Shown in pieces: positions 1 through 7,003 of a DNA stretch of 12,956 nucleotides. The notes under the pieces were generated by a model. That model made no database searches and was not told the DNA's origin. It saw only the letters and a program-made list of their open reading frames with translations. Location of the stretch: the NCBI GenBank assembly GCA_964421245.1, contig CAYQVW010000030.1, positions 1 to 12,956 of the forward strand. The letters run 5' to 3'. Numbering within the stretch: position 1 is the first letter of the stretch; every line of letters begins with the position of its first letter. Both the position numbers and the translations under genes were made by a program. This DNA comes from CAYQVW01 sp964421245 (lineage in GTDB: Bacteria; Margulisbacteria; WOR-1; XYC2-FULL-46-14).

Positions 1-67
1 CTTATTATTCTAATATTACGAACTTTCACTGTCTACTAAAAAGGGGGAGGGTCACTGTAAAATTATA

Positions 68-100
68 GGGAGATTGTGAAAAGTTTCACAATCTCCCTTT
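68..100 (+). terminator. Strong hairpin with short T run, probable terminator of an upstream gene
   Basis: Arms 68-81 and 84-97 are perfect 14-base inverted repeats (GGGAGATTGTGAAA and its complement) around an AG loop, followed by TTT. This fits an intrinsic terminator for a gene left of the window, although the T run is short and G interrupted. The right arm lies just before the -10 element at 105-110, so the hairpin occupies the -35 region of the next gene and could also be an operator. The direct repeat TCACTGT occurs nearby at 27-33 and 52-58. Nothing coding is seen in 1-231. Confidence 0.6.
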
Positions 101-101
101 G

Positions 102-110
102 TGTTATAAT
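102..110 (+). promoter_or_regulatory. Extended -10 promoter TGTTATAAT
   Basis: TG at 102-103 and a perfect TATAAT at 105-110 form an extended -10 element with no good -35, since that space is taken by the hairpin. Transcription would start near 117 and leave a leader of about 115 bases before the 1042-residue gene. A second possible promoter in the leader is TTGCAT at 134-139 with TAGAAT at 156-161 (16-base spacer). Confidence 0.65.
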
Positions 111-231
111 TAATTTACTCTCCCAAAACACTATTGCATAAAGACCTTTGGTTTTTAGAATTCCTGTCCCAGACTCGAATAGCTGAAATTCTCACTCAAA
201 AATAACGATATATATACAGAGGGAAGTTTAT

Positions 232-3200
232 ATGACGATGACCAGAGCCTTAGTTCGTGTTGGATCTAGCGGAGGAGTTGCTAATTCTAATTTTAATCAA
301 CTCCGAGTTAGGATGTGCCAATCTCTACATCAATTTATTCCTCGTGATTGCGTTTTGCCGGGAGCGCAAAGATTTTTTTCGTCTACAACCATAATGACAG
401 CTCCGCCGGAAACAATAGCTGTTCTGCAAGATTTTTTTGATTCATTGGAACGCCTTAATGTAAGACGTCCTTCATACTTCAGATCACAACTTGATGTAAA
501 AGAATTAGATTCTAATCTTATGGATCGAGATCATGTTGAATATGCCGGTCATGCAAGATATTTCTTAAGAATGTTAAAGTGTGATTTAATCTATTCTGGT
601 CATAGACTAGTTATTGGTACGCAGACTGAGATTAAACAAGGCCTACAAACGAACGTGTTTTCTTTTCAGCGTATAGCTGCTCAAAGACAGGCTGATTTAT
701 CCCCTGTTATTTCTGATGATCAGCCCATAGAAAATAGATCTTCTTCTTCAGCACTTGTTAGAATTGGAGTTAGATTTACACCTCAATTGAAAGCCAGAGA
801 AGAAGCCAGGCAGGAATTAAAAGAGCAGGTTATAGAACTGTTAAGATTGGGTCGACCAGAACAAGCTGCAACTGTTTTGTTTTCTGATCCCGAGAGATCT
901 ATTAGCCAAAAACTTTCTTTGGTAAAAGATATTAGCCAATTAGAAGATGTTTTTGGTGCTTATGAGGATTTGCTTGGAGTACAAAAATTTCAAGGTGATC
1001 TTCATGATGTTCACTATGATGAAACAGCAGTCAGTAATGAGATTTTATTGCTCGGTTTTTTGCTTGGCCGTTATGCAGACCAAGCTCCTCTTTTAGCTGG
1101 TAAGGTTTTGTCTTCGGCCATAACTTCTGGTTTTGGCTTGATTACAAATGTTGATCGTATGGTTTCGATTTTAGCTGTCATGGAAAGAGCTGAATATCGG
1201 GCCCAGGCTGTTTTGGGTTTTTTATCTCTTGGCAAGAGGTCTTCTTTTAATATAGTAAACCAGGCTTTTGTTTTGGCTTTGTCAGAAGATCAGGCTCTTT
1301 TTAATAATCGTTTTCAGTCAACCCTTGAGGAACTTCATCGGGTCAGCGGTGAATGCTTTGTGGCAGCAGAAGATTATAACGGTGCAACTATTTATAGTGA
1401 TCTTGTCAAGATAGAAAATCTTTTACAGGGTATGTCCGCGGCTTATGGAGAAAGGTTGTATTTGGAATTATCTCCTGATTTACATTTAGTTAGAACATTG
1501 GAGGAAATGCTTGATAATTATGAAGATGATATTGCTGCTTACGTGGCTTTTCTTGGATACAGGGATATTATTGTTCGATTTGAGACATTAGCTAGTCTTG
1601 GTTTTATTAGGTTGGGAAGAATTATGTGGGCAGCTGAAAGAGAAACCAGGACTAAAGCTTTGAGAAATATTGCATTTGCCCTGGATCTCGACAATGATAA
1701 ACAGGTTGAATTGGGAGAAGAAGTTGCTTTAGCTGCTTTATTCTTGGGAGGGGAGAAGGATTTAGCCAGAGCGGCAGAATTTTATCATGATTTGGTACTC
1801 GATGAGAGATTTGCCGCAAGAAAACTGCTTTATATAGGTTCATCTGGTCGATTTTCTTTTCAAGCAGTGGCAGATTATGGGGACGTTTATGACCGACTAG
1901 AGGAAGCATATCCGGAAGTTTATGTTAATAATCATCGTCGTTTTATTGAAAGTGATGGGGTTATTAATGCTGCTAAGGATGTTTATGTTGTTGGAGCTCG
2001 ATCAGTTCAAGTTAAACATTATTTTGGTGTGCTTATAGATGAAAGTCAGTCAGATAGAGTAAGAATTGCCTCTGCGAAAATGCTTGGTTATATGGGGGCT
2101 GTCGAGTATTTGGATGATTTGCGCCGAAAAGTTATTAGTCCTGCCCTTAAGGCAAAAAAATATGATGAATTAACAATGATTGTGGTTAAATTATATTTAG
2201 ATATTTGTGAAGAATTAGATTTGGGAAAAAGCGATCATCAAAGGATGTATAGAAAGGCAGCGAGATATCTCAGGAGAACAAGGAATATAATCATTGCTTT
2301 TTTCTTAGCGAATATTGAAACTGGGTATAGAACATTAGTAACGAAAGGTTTTAGTCGGACCTCCCAGGGTATAAAAGCAAAGAGATTATCTTTAGCAAAA
2401 GTTGGTAATAAGGAAGAAATTATATCTATTGTTAGTAAATATCTAGCAAAAGAGAGAAAAAGAAAAACTAATACTTATAATAAAATTAGAACAATGTTAA
2501 AAATTTGTTCCGTCATGATTAGATGTCAATTCCCAAGGCAGGATATAATAGCAGTTTTGCAGCAAGTGCTATCATTATTTGATGAAGAAACAAAAAGAGA
2601 AAGTTTAAGAAGCGTTTATAATGTTATTAAGCTAGGATTGCAAGGTGAACACACTGGTATATCTTTGAGTTATGATAGGGAAACTCTATCGCTAAGATAC
2701 TTTTTTTGTGGACCAGCCCATATTAGAAAATTGATAGAAAACACTAACGATTTTTCTGGGGAATCTTTATCTGAAGTAGCTTGTTTGATGTCTGACTTAG
2801 ATTTTCCAGCTGGAGAGGTAAGAAGTGTTTTTGAAAAGGCGCTTGATATAGCAAAAGACAATTCGTTTGACCTCGCAGAAATTTCTATTTTAATGTATGA
2901 AGCAGGACTACCTTTATCACAAGCAATAGAAGTCCGCAGAAAAGCGTACGAGGTTATGTATCAAAGATCTAGGAGACCGATTAAAAGGACAGAACAAATA
3001 AGAAATCATGGAACAATTTTTTATGTAAAAAGAGTAACAACTATTGATCAACAACTAGAAAGAGATAAAAGATCGCTAGATAATCATAAATATCCGAGAA
3101 TCTTTGGAAGAAAAAGACGAAATACTTCTTACTATATACCAGAGTTAAAAGATATTGGTGTCGATTGGAGATTGTCAGAGGGACAACTAAAACTTGTTAT

Positions 3201-3360
3201 GCAGATTTATAGGCATTCTTCCCCGATCCTAGATGAGAATTATCCTGAGGATTCTATTATCACTAATCTACATACTCGCATCTATGCAATTTTAGGCATG
3301 AAAGAAGACTATGATCAGGAATCAAGGTTATTGTTACAATCTCCTGATACAGAAGAGTAA
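232..3360 (+). CDS. Large uncharacterised helical protein, 1042 residues
   Basis: I do not recognise this family. The ATG at 232 follows AGAGGGAAG (218-226) at good distance; a second Met lies two codons later. No signal peptide, convincing membrane segment, nucleotide-binding motif or catalytic signature is visible. The sequence reads as mostly alpha-helical. Residues about 600-635 (SDRVRIASAKMLGYMGAVEY and following) resemble a HEAT-type repeat, and other Leu/Ala-rich helix pairs suggest an alpha-solenoid, possibly a scaffold or protein-binding role. The part from about residue 670 on is richer in Lys and Arg (for example KERKRK near residue 745). It appears monocistronic: own promoter at 102-110, and the next promoter lies just after its TAA. 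The protein is intact. Any function would be a guess. Confidence 0.85.
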   Translation: MTMTRALVRVGSSGGVANSNFNQLRVRMCQSLHQFIPRDCVLPGAQRFFSSTTIMTAPPETIAVLQDFFDSLERLNVRRPSYFRSQLDVKELDSNLMDRDHVEYAGHARYFLRMLKCDLIYSGHRLVIGTQTEIKQGLQTNVFSFQRIAAQRQADLSPVISDDQPIENRSSSSALVRIGVRFTPQLKAREEARQELKEQVIELLRLGRPEQAATVLFSDPERSISQKLSLVKDISQLEDVFGAYEDLLGVQKFQGDLHDVHYDETAVSNEILLLGFLLGRYADQAPLLAGKVLSSAITSGFGLITNVDRMVSILAVMERAEYRAQAVLGFLSLGKRSSFNIVNQAFVLALSEDQALFNNRFQSTLEELHRVSGECFVAAEDYNGATIYSDLVKIENLLQGMSAAYGERLYLELSPDLHLVRTLEEMLDNYEDDIAAYVAFLGYRDIIVRFETLASLGFIRLGRIMWAAERETRTKALRNIAFALDLDNDKQVELGEEVALAALFLGGEKDLARAAEFYHDLVLDERFAARKLLYIGSSGRFSFQAVADYGDVYDRLEEAYPEVYVNNHRRFIESDGVINAAKDVYVVGARSVQVKHYFGVLIDESQSDRVRIASAKMLGYMGAVEYLDDLRRKVISPALKAKKYDELTMIVVKLYLDICEELDLGKSDHQRMYRKAARYLRRTRNIIIAFFLANIETGYRTLVTKGFSRTSQGIKAKRLSLAKVGNKEEIISIVSKYLAKERKRKTNTYNKIRTMLKICSVMIRCQFPRQDIIAVLQQVLSLFDEETKRESLRSVYNVIKLGLQGEHTGISLSYDRETLSLRYFFCGPAHIRKLIENTNDFSGESLSEVACLMSDLDFPAGEVRSVFEKALDIAKDNSFDLAEISILMYEAGLPLSQAIEVRRKAYEVMYQRSRRPIKRTEQIRNHGTIFYVKRVTTIDQQLERDKRSLDNHKYPRIFGRKRRNTSYYIPELKDIGVDWRLSEGQLKLVMQIYRHSSPILDENYPEDSIITNLHTRIYAILGMKEDYDQESRLLLQSPDTEE

Positions 3361-3384
3361 TTTTAGCTAATTATCTTTTTAACC

Positions 3385-3393
3385 TGCTATAAT
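3385..3393 (+). promoter_or_regulatory. Extended -10 promoter TGCTATAAT
   Basis: TG at 3385-3386 and TATAAT at 3388-3393 lie 30 bases before the ATG of the poly-export remnant. A strong Shine-Dalgarno AGGAGG (3410-3415) follows, 7 bases before the ATG at 3423. Promoter and ribosome site look intact although the gene behind them is broken, so the inactivation may be recent. Confidence 0.6.
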
Positions 3394-3585
3394 TATTACA
3401 TTCCTGATTAGGAGGCCTAGCCATGAAAAAATCCATATGTTTGTTACTAATAACCTTTCCTAGTTTCCATTTCCTTATTTCCAGCAAATGCGGGTGAATA
3501 CATCTTAGTCCCCAACGATACCCTAGATATTAAAATCGTTGGCAAAAAGGATTTAAACACAAAACAAACCATCGCTCCCGATGGT

Positions 3586-3610
3586 ACAATCTCCCTTTAT
3601 GTTATAATTA
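3586..3610 (+). repeat. 25-base promoter block shared with 88-112
   Basis: Bases 3586-3610 match 88-112 at 24 of 25 positions (ACAATCTCCCTTT, then the -10 region; the difference is A3599 versus G101). At 88-112 the first part is the right arm of the hairpin. At 3586 the same bases complete the DGTIS codons of the poly-export fragment. It marks a probable recombination junction. Confidence 0.7.
3600..3608 (+). promoter_or_regulatory. Extended -10 promoter TGTTATAAT of greA
   Basis: TG at 3600-3601 and TATAAT at 3603-3608 predict a start near 3615. The leader would be about 36 bases and includes the purine-rich ribosome site AAGGAAAGGA (3631-3640), 10 bases before the greA ATG. The promoter overlaps the last codons of the poly-export remnant. 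Confidence 0.7.
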
Positions 3611-3650
3611 TAGCTAGAGATAAAATTTAAAAGGAAAGGAATAAATATTT

Positions 3651-4112
3651 ATGAATGCACAACTTAGTCCAAAGGCTTATAAAGAGTTAAATGAAAAACT
3701 TCAACACATGAAGATTGTTAGGCGTAAAGAATTGTCCAAAGCGGTAGGAGAAGCCAGAGAACATGGTGATCTTAGGGAAAATTCTGCCTATCATGAAGCC
3801 AAGAAAGAACAGGGGCTAAATGAAATGAGGATTAGAGAATTAGAAGCAAGCTTAGCTGGTGCAGAAGTGGTAGAGCGAAAAACACCTAAAGATACGGTAG
3901 ATTTTGGATCAAAAGTAAAATTAAAGAATTTGGATAATGATAGGATAGTTGAGTACACATTAGTATCTGAGCTCGAGGCTGATATTTTTGAGAATAAGAT
4001 TTCTACTGATTCACCCTTAGGAGATGCCTTGTTTGGAGAAAAGGTAAATAGTGTTATTGAGTTTCAGGCTCCAAAAGGGATGGTCAAATATAAGATACTG
4101 AAGATATCTTAA
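3651..4112 (+). CDS. greA: Transcription elongation factor GreA
   Basis: GreA binds stalled RNA polymerase, inserts its coiled coil through the secondary channel and stimulates cleavage of backtracked RNA, so elongation can resume. The 153 residues are close to the usual 155-160. The N-terminal coiled coil spans roughly residues 5-75. Its tip carries the signature AREHGDLRENSAYHEAKKEQ with acidic residues D40 and E43, the pair that coordinates the catalytic metal in this family. The C-terminal FKBP-like domain (about 80-153) contains the typical SPLGDALFGEKV stretch. The start at 3651 has the ribosome site AAGGAAAGGA and its own promoter at 3600-3608. The gene stands alone on this strand. Its TAA abuts the TAA of the opposing radical SAM gene with no base between. 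Identification is secure. Confidence 0.97.
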   Translation: MNAQLSPKAYKELNEKLQHMKIVRRKELSKAVGEAREHGDLRENSAYHEAKKEQGLNEMRIRELEASLAGAEVVERKTPKDTVDFGSKVKLKNLDNDRIVEYTLVSELEADIFENKISTDSPLGDALFGEKVNSVIEFQAPKGMVKYKILKIS

Positions 4113-5186
4113 TTAAGAAGCTATTGGTTGTCCGTCTCTGATCATTGGTAATCGCGCTTGAATACAAGCCTGGCAAAAATCAGCATTTTCTTCCATACTT
4201 TCATATATCTCACGTGCTTGGGCAAAATAATGAGGCTCATTTTGTTGATACCATTCAAAGGCCCGAAGCAAGGATCCTGGTTCATCAGGAACAACTCTTA
4301 GTGCGATTTCTTCTGGTGGTTTGGCATCGATTGCTGCAACACAACAGGGGTGTAAATGACCTGTTGCTGTAATTAGGGGATCAAAAACTCCGGGGGTCTT
4401 GCGTCGGAAAATTTCAAGAGGACAACGAGAAGTTCTTATTGGTTCTAGTGGTTGCAACCCTGAGTCTGCTGCTCTTCCTAATAAGCTAAAACCTTGAAAG
4501 TCTAATTCGAAGTGCAATTCATCGCGTAAGGACAATAAAGCTTCTGTTTGACCAAGCCAAGCTACTTCTGGATCACGATTTTTAACTACACTGGTTAGAA
4601 GAGAGGGGAGTTGTCTTGTTCTTATGTATTTGCGCATTGCTGTACCGTCATCTCGATATGTACACCTGATCTTTTTTTGGCCTATAAGTGGGGCTAGTTC
4701 AGTTAGACCGTCAAATGTGGCATGCCAGGATCTAAGAACCTTTGCTTCGTCACCACCTAGCATGAGTGGTGATAAGGTAAGAAAAAATTCTATTTCAGTA
4801 TGATGACCACCCCTAGTTTCTACTGCGACTTGTGGGCTTATATGAGTGCGCTTAGAAAGGAGATGATAAATTTTTCTTAAGGTGGTTACTCTCTTTCCTT
4901 TTTCTCCTTGTGTCCAACTGTTTATTGAGAGACTATTTTGGTCAAAACCTAAGGTGTGAACTCTTTTTGATAAAGCACGAAAATTGGGATGTAAAAAAAT
5001 ATTTCCACCAGTCTGACCAATTTTGGTGATTTCTAAATCACTTGCTTGTCTAAGATATCCATCAAATTGTGCTAGAGTTAGTTCAGGTTGCTCTCTACTT
5101 GGAGTGCAGCGGGCAGAGCAGAAAGTGCACTGTTTATTACAGCGCTTGGTCACTTCAAAAGTTAAAGTCGTAACGCGAATTGGCAT
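4113..5186 (-). CDS. Radical SAM protein with SPASM-like C-terminal cysteines
   Basis: The N-terminus carries C16-x3-C20-x2-C23 (RCNKQCTFC), the motif that binds the radical SAM 4Fe-4S cluster, with C27 as an extra cysteine. GQTGGNIFLHP at residues 57-67 sits where the usual GGEP-type motif 2 is expected, in divergent form. C-terminal cysteines C255, C281, C282, C338 and C341 (CQAC) suggest a SPASM/twitch-like domain holding an auxiliary Fe-S cluster. Such enzymes commonly modify peptides or proteins, but no precursor peptide is recognisable nearby and the substrate is unknown. Length is 357 residues. The ATG at 5186 has no Shine-Dalgarno; a TATGAT lies 8 bases upstream, so the mRNA may be leaderless. 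Family assignment is firm, function is open. Confidence 0.9.
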   Translation of the reverse strand: MPIRVTTLTFEVTKRCNKQCTFCSARCTPSREQPELTLAQFDGYLRQASDLEITKIGQTGGNIFLHPNFRALSKRVHTLGFDQNSLSINSWTQGEKGKRVTTLRKIYHLLSKRTHISPQVAVETRGGHHTEIEFFLTLSPLMLGGDEAKVLRSWHATFDGLTELAPLIGQKKIRCTYRDDGTAMRKYIRTRQLPSLLTSVVKNRDPEVAWLGQTEALLSLRDELHFELDFQGFSLLGRAADSGLQPLEPIRTSRCPLEIFRRKTPGVFDPLITATGHLHPCCVAAIDAKPPEEIALRVVPDEPGSLLRAFEWYQQNEPHYFAQAREIYESMEENADFCQACIQARLPMIRDGQPIAS

Positions 5187-5194
5187 GTCTGTTT

Positions 5195-5200
5195 ATCATA
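5195..5200 (-). promoter_or_regulatory. -10 element TATGAT of the radical SAM gene, leaderless start
   Basis: On the minus strand TATGAT (5200 down to 5195) lies 8 bases before the ATG at 5186, so transcription should begin at or within a base or two of the start codon. No ribosome site precedes the ATG, which supports a leaderless mRNA. Confidence 0.45.
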
Positions 5201-5245
5201 AGGTTTTTATAAAAATTTCACGCGAAACCCTACTAACTTAGCCTG

Positions 5246-5279
5246 CTCCCAGCTTTCCCAGTTTAGCATTTTTTCGCTT
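5246..5279. repeat. 34-base interspersed repeat, copy A
   Basis: This stretch (begins CTCCCAGCTTTCCCAG, ends TTAGCATTTTTTCGCTT) recurs at 9910-9943 with one mismatch, and its last 17 bases recur exactly at 8007-8023. All copies are between genes. AGC and GCT flank the T-rich part and could form a small stem. It may be a transcription signal or the remnant of a small repeat family. Confidence 0.7.
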
Positions 5280-5310
5280 GTTTTTTAATCTTGAGGATAT
5301 TAAGTTTCTG

Positions 5311-5319
5311 TGTTAGAAT
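5311..5319 (+). promoter_or_regulatory. Extended -10 promoter TGTTAGAAT
   Basis: TG at 5311-5312 and TAGAAT at 5314-5319 would drive the 5462-6548 gene pair with a leader of about 135 bases. The leader holds a G-rich run (5336-5347, GGGGAGGAGGGG) and an 11-codon mini-ORF at 5358-5393 (MKNQLACISNL, TAG stop) that could be a leader peptide. Otherwise nothing is recognised in 5187-5461 beyond the repeat at 5246-5279. Confidence 0.45.
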
Positions 5320-5461
5320 ATTTTGGAATGTAACGGGGAGGAGGGGGTGTTTAGGAGATGAAAAACCAGCTTGCGTGCATATCTAATCTTTAGTTCTGCC
5401 CTGATTAAATTTCTGCAATATGAATAATTTTTTTTAAATATAGAAAAAGGAGATTAAGGAA

Positions 5462-5704
5462 ATGTCAAAAGAAAGATTGGGATTTAGTTTTAGGAGAAAG
5501 CGAATAAAAAAGGATAAAAAAATGCCGCCTCTTTGTCGTGATTATAAATCCGAAGAAGATTCAGATAATTGTGAAAAGTCTAAGTTTTGTAAAAATGCGA
5601 CGTATAGTATGGAAGGAACAAATTTTGGCATATGTTATGGTGGAACCAAGAGTTCTGAAAGAGAAGATAGGACAAGACGTACTCATTTGAGATCCAGAAA
5701 ATGA
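5462..5704 (+). CDS. Small basic protein with four cysteines, unknown
   Basis: Eighty residues, strongly basic at both ends (FRRKRIKKDKK near the start, RTRRTHLRSRK at the end), with a central acidic stretch and four cysteines at 25, 37, 43 and 58. The pattern could bind a zinc ion, and the basic ends suggest nucleic-acid contact; both are inference from composition. I do not recognise a family. The ATG at 5462 has a Shine-Dalgarno AAAAGGAG (5445-5452) at 9 bases. The gene ends 16 bases before the Bro-N gene, whose strong ribosome site begins just after this stop, so the two are very probably co-transcribed. It may be an accessory or partner protein of the Bro-N protein. Confidence 0.7.
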   Translation: MSKERLGFSFRRKRIKKDKKMPPLCRDYKSEEDSDNCEKSKFCKNATYSMEGTNFGICYGGTKSSEREDRTRRTHLRSRK

Positions 5705-5720
5705 GAAAAGGAGGTTAATT

Positions 5721-6548
5721 ATGAAAGAGACTAGGATAGCAATTTTTAAGGGTAAAAAAATCAGAAAAACTATTCATAATAATGAATGGTGGTTTTGCAT
5801 TGCTGATATTGTGGAGGCCCTAACAGATAGTTCTGATACTAAGCAATACATTAAAAAGATGAGAAAAAGAGACGCTGAGTTAGATTCCTACTGGGGTACA
5901 ATTTGTACCCCCCTTAAAATTACTGCAAATGATGGCAAAAAAAGGAATGTTAACTGTGCCAATACCCAGGGCATCTTCCGTATTATTCAATCGATTCCAT
6001 CCCCCAAAGCCGAACCCTTTAAGCGGTGGCTAGCAAAAGTCGGTTATGAAAGAATACAGGAAATTGAAAACCCGGAACTAGCTACCAAGAGAACAAGAGC
6101 GCTATATGAGGCCAAAGGATATTCTGATTCATGGATAGAAAAGAGAATGCGAGGGATTGCCATTCGTGAAGAGCTTACCGACGAATGGAACAAAAGGGGG
6201 GTGAAAGAACAAAGAGAATATGCTATTTTAACTGCCGAGATTTCCAAGGCCACTTTTGGAATGACTCCATCTGAATACAAAAAGTTCAAGGATCTAAAGC
6301 GTGAGAACTTACGAGATCATATGAATGATCTTGAGTTAATATTTTCAATGTTGGGTGAAGCGGCTACTACAGAGATAACCAGAAATCATGATGCGCAGGG
6401 GTTCCCTCAAAATAAAAAAGTGGCTCACAAGGGTGGTAAGATAGCTGGAGACGCAAGAAAGAAGCTGGAAAAAGAAACAAAGAAAAAAGTTTCGTCCAGA
6501 GAAAATTATTTACCCGAACGCAACAATAAATTATTAGAAAATGAATAA
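5721..6548 (+). CDS. Bro-N domain protein, phage antirepressor-like
   Basis: The N-terminal about 108 residues form a Bro-N domain: WWFCIADIVEAL at 23-34, YIKKMRKRD at 43-51 and the conserved IPSPKAEPFKRWLAKVGYER at 92-111. Bro-N proteins occur in phages, mobile elements and bacterial chromosomes as DNA-binding or antirepressor-type regulators. The second half is also conserved in the chromosomal members of this group that I know: KRMRGIAIREELTDEWNKRG (141-160), EYAILTAEISKATFGM (166-181), LRDHMNDLELIFSMLGEAAT (197-216). The tail is lysine-rich. At 275 residues it appears full length. The ATG at 5721 follows a near-perfect ribosome site AAAAGGAGGT (5706-5715). It lies downstream of the Cys-containing small gene in one transcription unit. 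Targets are unknown; it may be a phage or plasmid relic kept in the chromosome. Confidence 0.85.
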   Translation: MKETRIAIFKGKKIRKTIHNNEWWFCIADIVEALTDSSDTKQYIKKMRKRDAELDSYWGTICTPLKITANDGKKRNVNCANTQGIFRIIQSIPSPKAEPFKRWLAKVGYERIQEIENPELATKRTRALYEAKGYSDSWIEKRMRGIAIREELTDEWNKRGVKEQREYAILTAEISKATFGMTPSEYKKFKDLKRENLRDHMNDLELIFSMLGEAATTEITRNHDAQGFPQNKKVAHKGGKIAGDARKKLEKETKKKVSSRENYLPERNNKLLENE

Positions 6549-6581
6549 CAATTTGGCATTTATCACTTTTAATTTGTCATT

Positions 6582-6594
6582 CTGCCGGAGGCAG
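6582..6594 (+). terminator. Small GC hairpin after the Bro-N gene
   Basis: CTGCC (6582-6586) pairs with GGCAG (6590-6594) around a GGA loop; a second hairpin ATGCT/AGCAT (6597-6601, 6608-6612) follows. There is no T run, so intrinsic termination is doubtful. It could be the end of a small interspersed repeat. Confidence 0.35.
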
Positions 6595-6629
6595 CGATGC
6601 TAGCCCCAGCATATAGTGTATTTGGCATA

Positions 6630-6660
6630 TTCTACATCCATTAGGGGAGTTTTGGGGTTG
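6630..6660 (+). repeat. 31-base upstream promoter block, copy 1
   Basis: The block TTCTACATCCATTAGGGG through TTTTGGGGTTG matches 9990-10020 at 28 of 31 positions. Both copies sit just upstream of TGTTATAAT and a leaderless ATG, 8 bases before TATAAT here and 4 at the other site. It may be an activator site or a shared relic of recombination. Confidence 0.7.
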
Positions 6661-6665
6661 GGGAA

Positions 6666-6674
6666 TGTTATAAT
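6666..6674 (+). promoter_or_regulatory. Extended -10 promoter TGTTATAAT, leaderless
   Basis: TG at 6666-6667 and TATAAT at 6669-6674 lie 6 bases before the ATG at 6681. The transcript should begin at the start codon itself. The geometry is the same as at miaB. Confidence 0.65.
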
Positions 6675-6680
6675 TGTTTT

Positions 6681-6800
6681 ATGTCATATAAAAAAGAACT
6701 TCATATAGTCGCTGGCCCCAATGGTGCTGGCAAAACCACTTTTGTAAATTACTTTTTCCCAACTTTTGGTATAATTAATACTATTGGAGGAGACAAATAA
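6681..6800 (+). pseudogene. Remnant of a zeta-toxin-type P-loop ATPase/kinase gene
   Basis: The 39-codon frame begins MSYKKELHIVAGPNGAGKTT and includes an intact Walker A motif (GPNGAGKT), typical of the start of zeta-toxin or related P-loop kinase genes, which normally run to about 180-250 residues. Here it ends after FGIINTIGGDK. Its TAA overlaps the ATG of the next gene (TAATG at 6798-6802). A simple reading is a large internal deletion that kept the first about 28 codons and a short 3' end including the coupling to the downstream gene. Without Walker B and the substrate-binding region it should have no kinase activity. Zeta-type toxins phosphorylate UDP-activated sugars, and the intact ancestor may have been part of a toxin-antitoxin pair. 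The family call rests on the first 25 residues only. Confidence 0.65.
6767..6775 (+). promoter_or_regulatory. Extended -10 promoter TGGTATAAT
   Basis: TG at 6767-6768 and TATAAT at 6770-6775 lie inside the P-loop remnant. They predict a start near 6782 and a short leader holding the ribosome site GGAGGAG (6786-6792) for the gene at 6800. Confidence 0.55.
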
Positions 6801-6997
6801 TGGTTCCTCGAAATAAAACTGACAAATTAGGGTCAATGGCTGTTAAGGCAATGAAGGAAGCTGTTAAAAAGGCACTTAAGCATCACCAGCAAATTGGGGT
6901 GCCAGCTGTATTTATGCAAAAGGGTAAATTAGCCTATCTAATGCCCAACGGGAAGGTTGTTACGAAAATAAAAAACCGCAAGAAATCTTCAAAATAA
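6800..6997 (+). CDS. Small basic protein, 65 residues, possible partner of the lost zeta-type toxin
   Basis: The ATG at 6800 overlaps the stop of the P-loop remnant (TAATG) and has a strong ribosome site GGAGGAG (6786-6792) at 7 bases. The first half is a lysine-rich amphipathic helix (MAVKAMKEAVKKALKHHQQI, residues 13-32). The second half reads as beta hairpins: GVPAVFMQKGKLAYLMPNGK. The tail is very basic (KIKNRKKSSK). I do not recognise a named family. The overlap with a toxin-like gene suggests it was the co-translated partner, perhaps an antitoxin, or a DNA/RNA-binding regulator; this is inference from context and charge. It is also served by the promoter at 6767-6775, so it can be expressed although its neighbour is broken. 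Confidence 0.7.
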   Translation: MVPRNKTDKLGSMAVKAMKEAVKKALKHHQQIGVPAVFMQKGKLAYLMPNGKVVTKIKNRKKSSK

Positions 6998-7003
6998 CTC
7001 GTG

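Larger units (their letters stand above)
3423..3630 (+). pseudogene. Broken 5' fragment of a polysaccharide export (Wza/Poly_export-type) gene
   Basis: The ATG at 3423 opens a signal peptide (MKKSICLLLITF) that hits a TGA after 24 codons. Dropping one C at 3459-3460 restores a normal secretory signal ending in LFPANA, followed by GEYILVPNDTLDIKIVGKKD and then LNTKQTIAPDGTIS. This matches the start of the Poly_export domain (Y-x-L-x-P-x-D-x-L-x-I-x-V-x-G-x-x-D-L ... P-D-G-T-I). Right after DGTIS the frame runs into promoter DNA and stops at 3628-3630. Only about 55 of several hundred codons remain. In the family, outer-membrane polysaccharide export proteins work in capsule or exopolysaccharide secretion. 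The fragment has a frameshift and a 3' truncation and should be non-functional; the frameshift alone could be a sequencing error, the truncation could not. Confidence 0.75.

Noticed and set aside
4113..5704. RiPP cluster made of the radical SAM enzyme and the 80-residue Cys protein as precursor
   Set aside because: The genes are divergent with separate promoters, and the small protein has highly basic ends and no leader/core pattern; it fits better with the Bro-N gene.
5893..5911. Inverted repeat GGGGTACAA-T-TTGTACCCC inside the Bro-N gene
   Set aside because: It lies within coding sequence that matches the family (YWGTICTPLK); an operator role is possible, but nothing else supports it.
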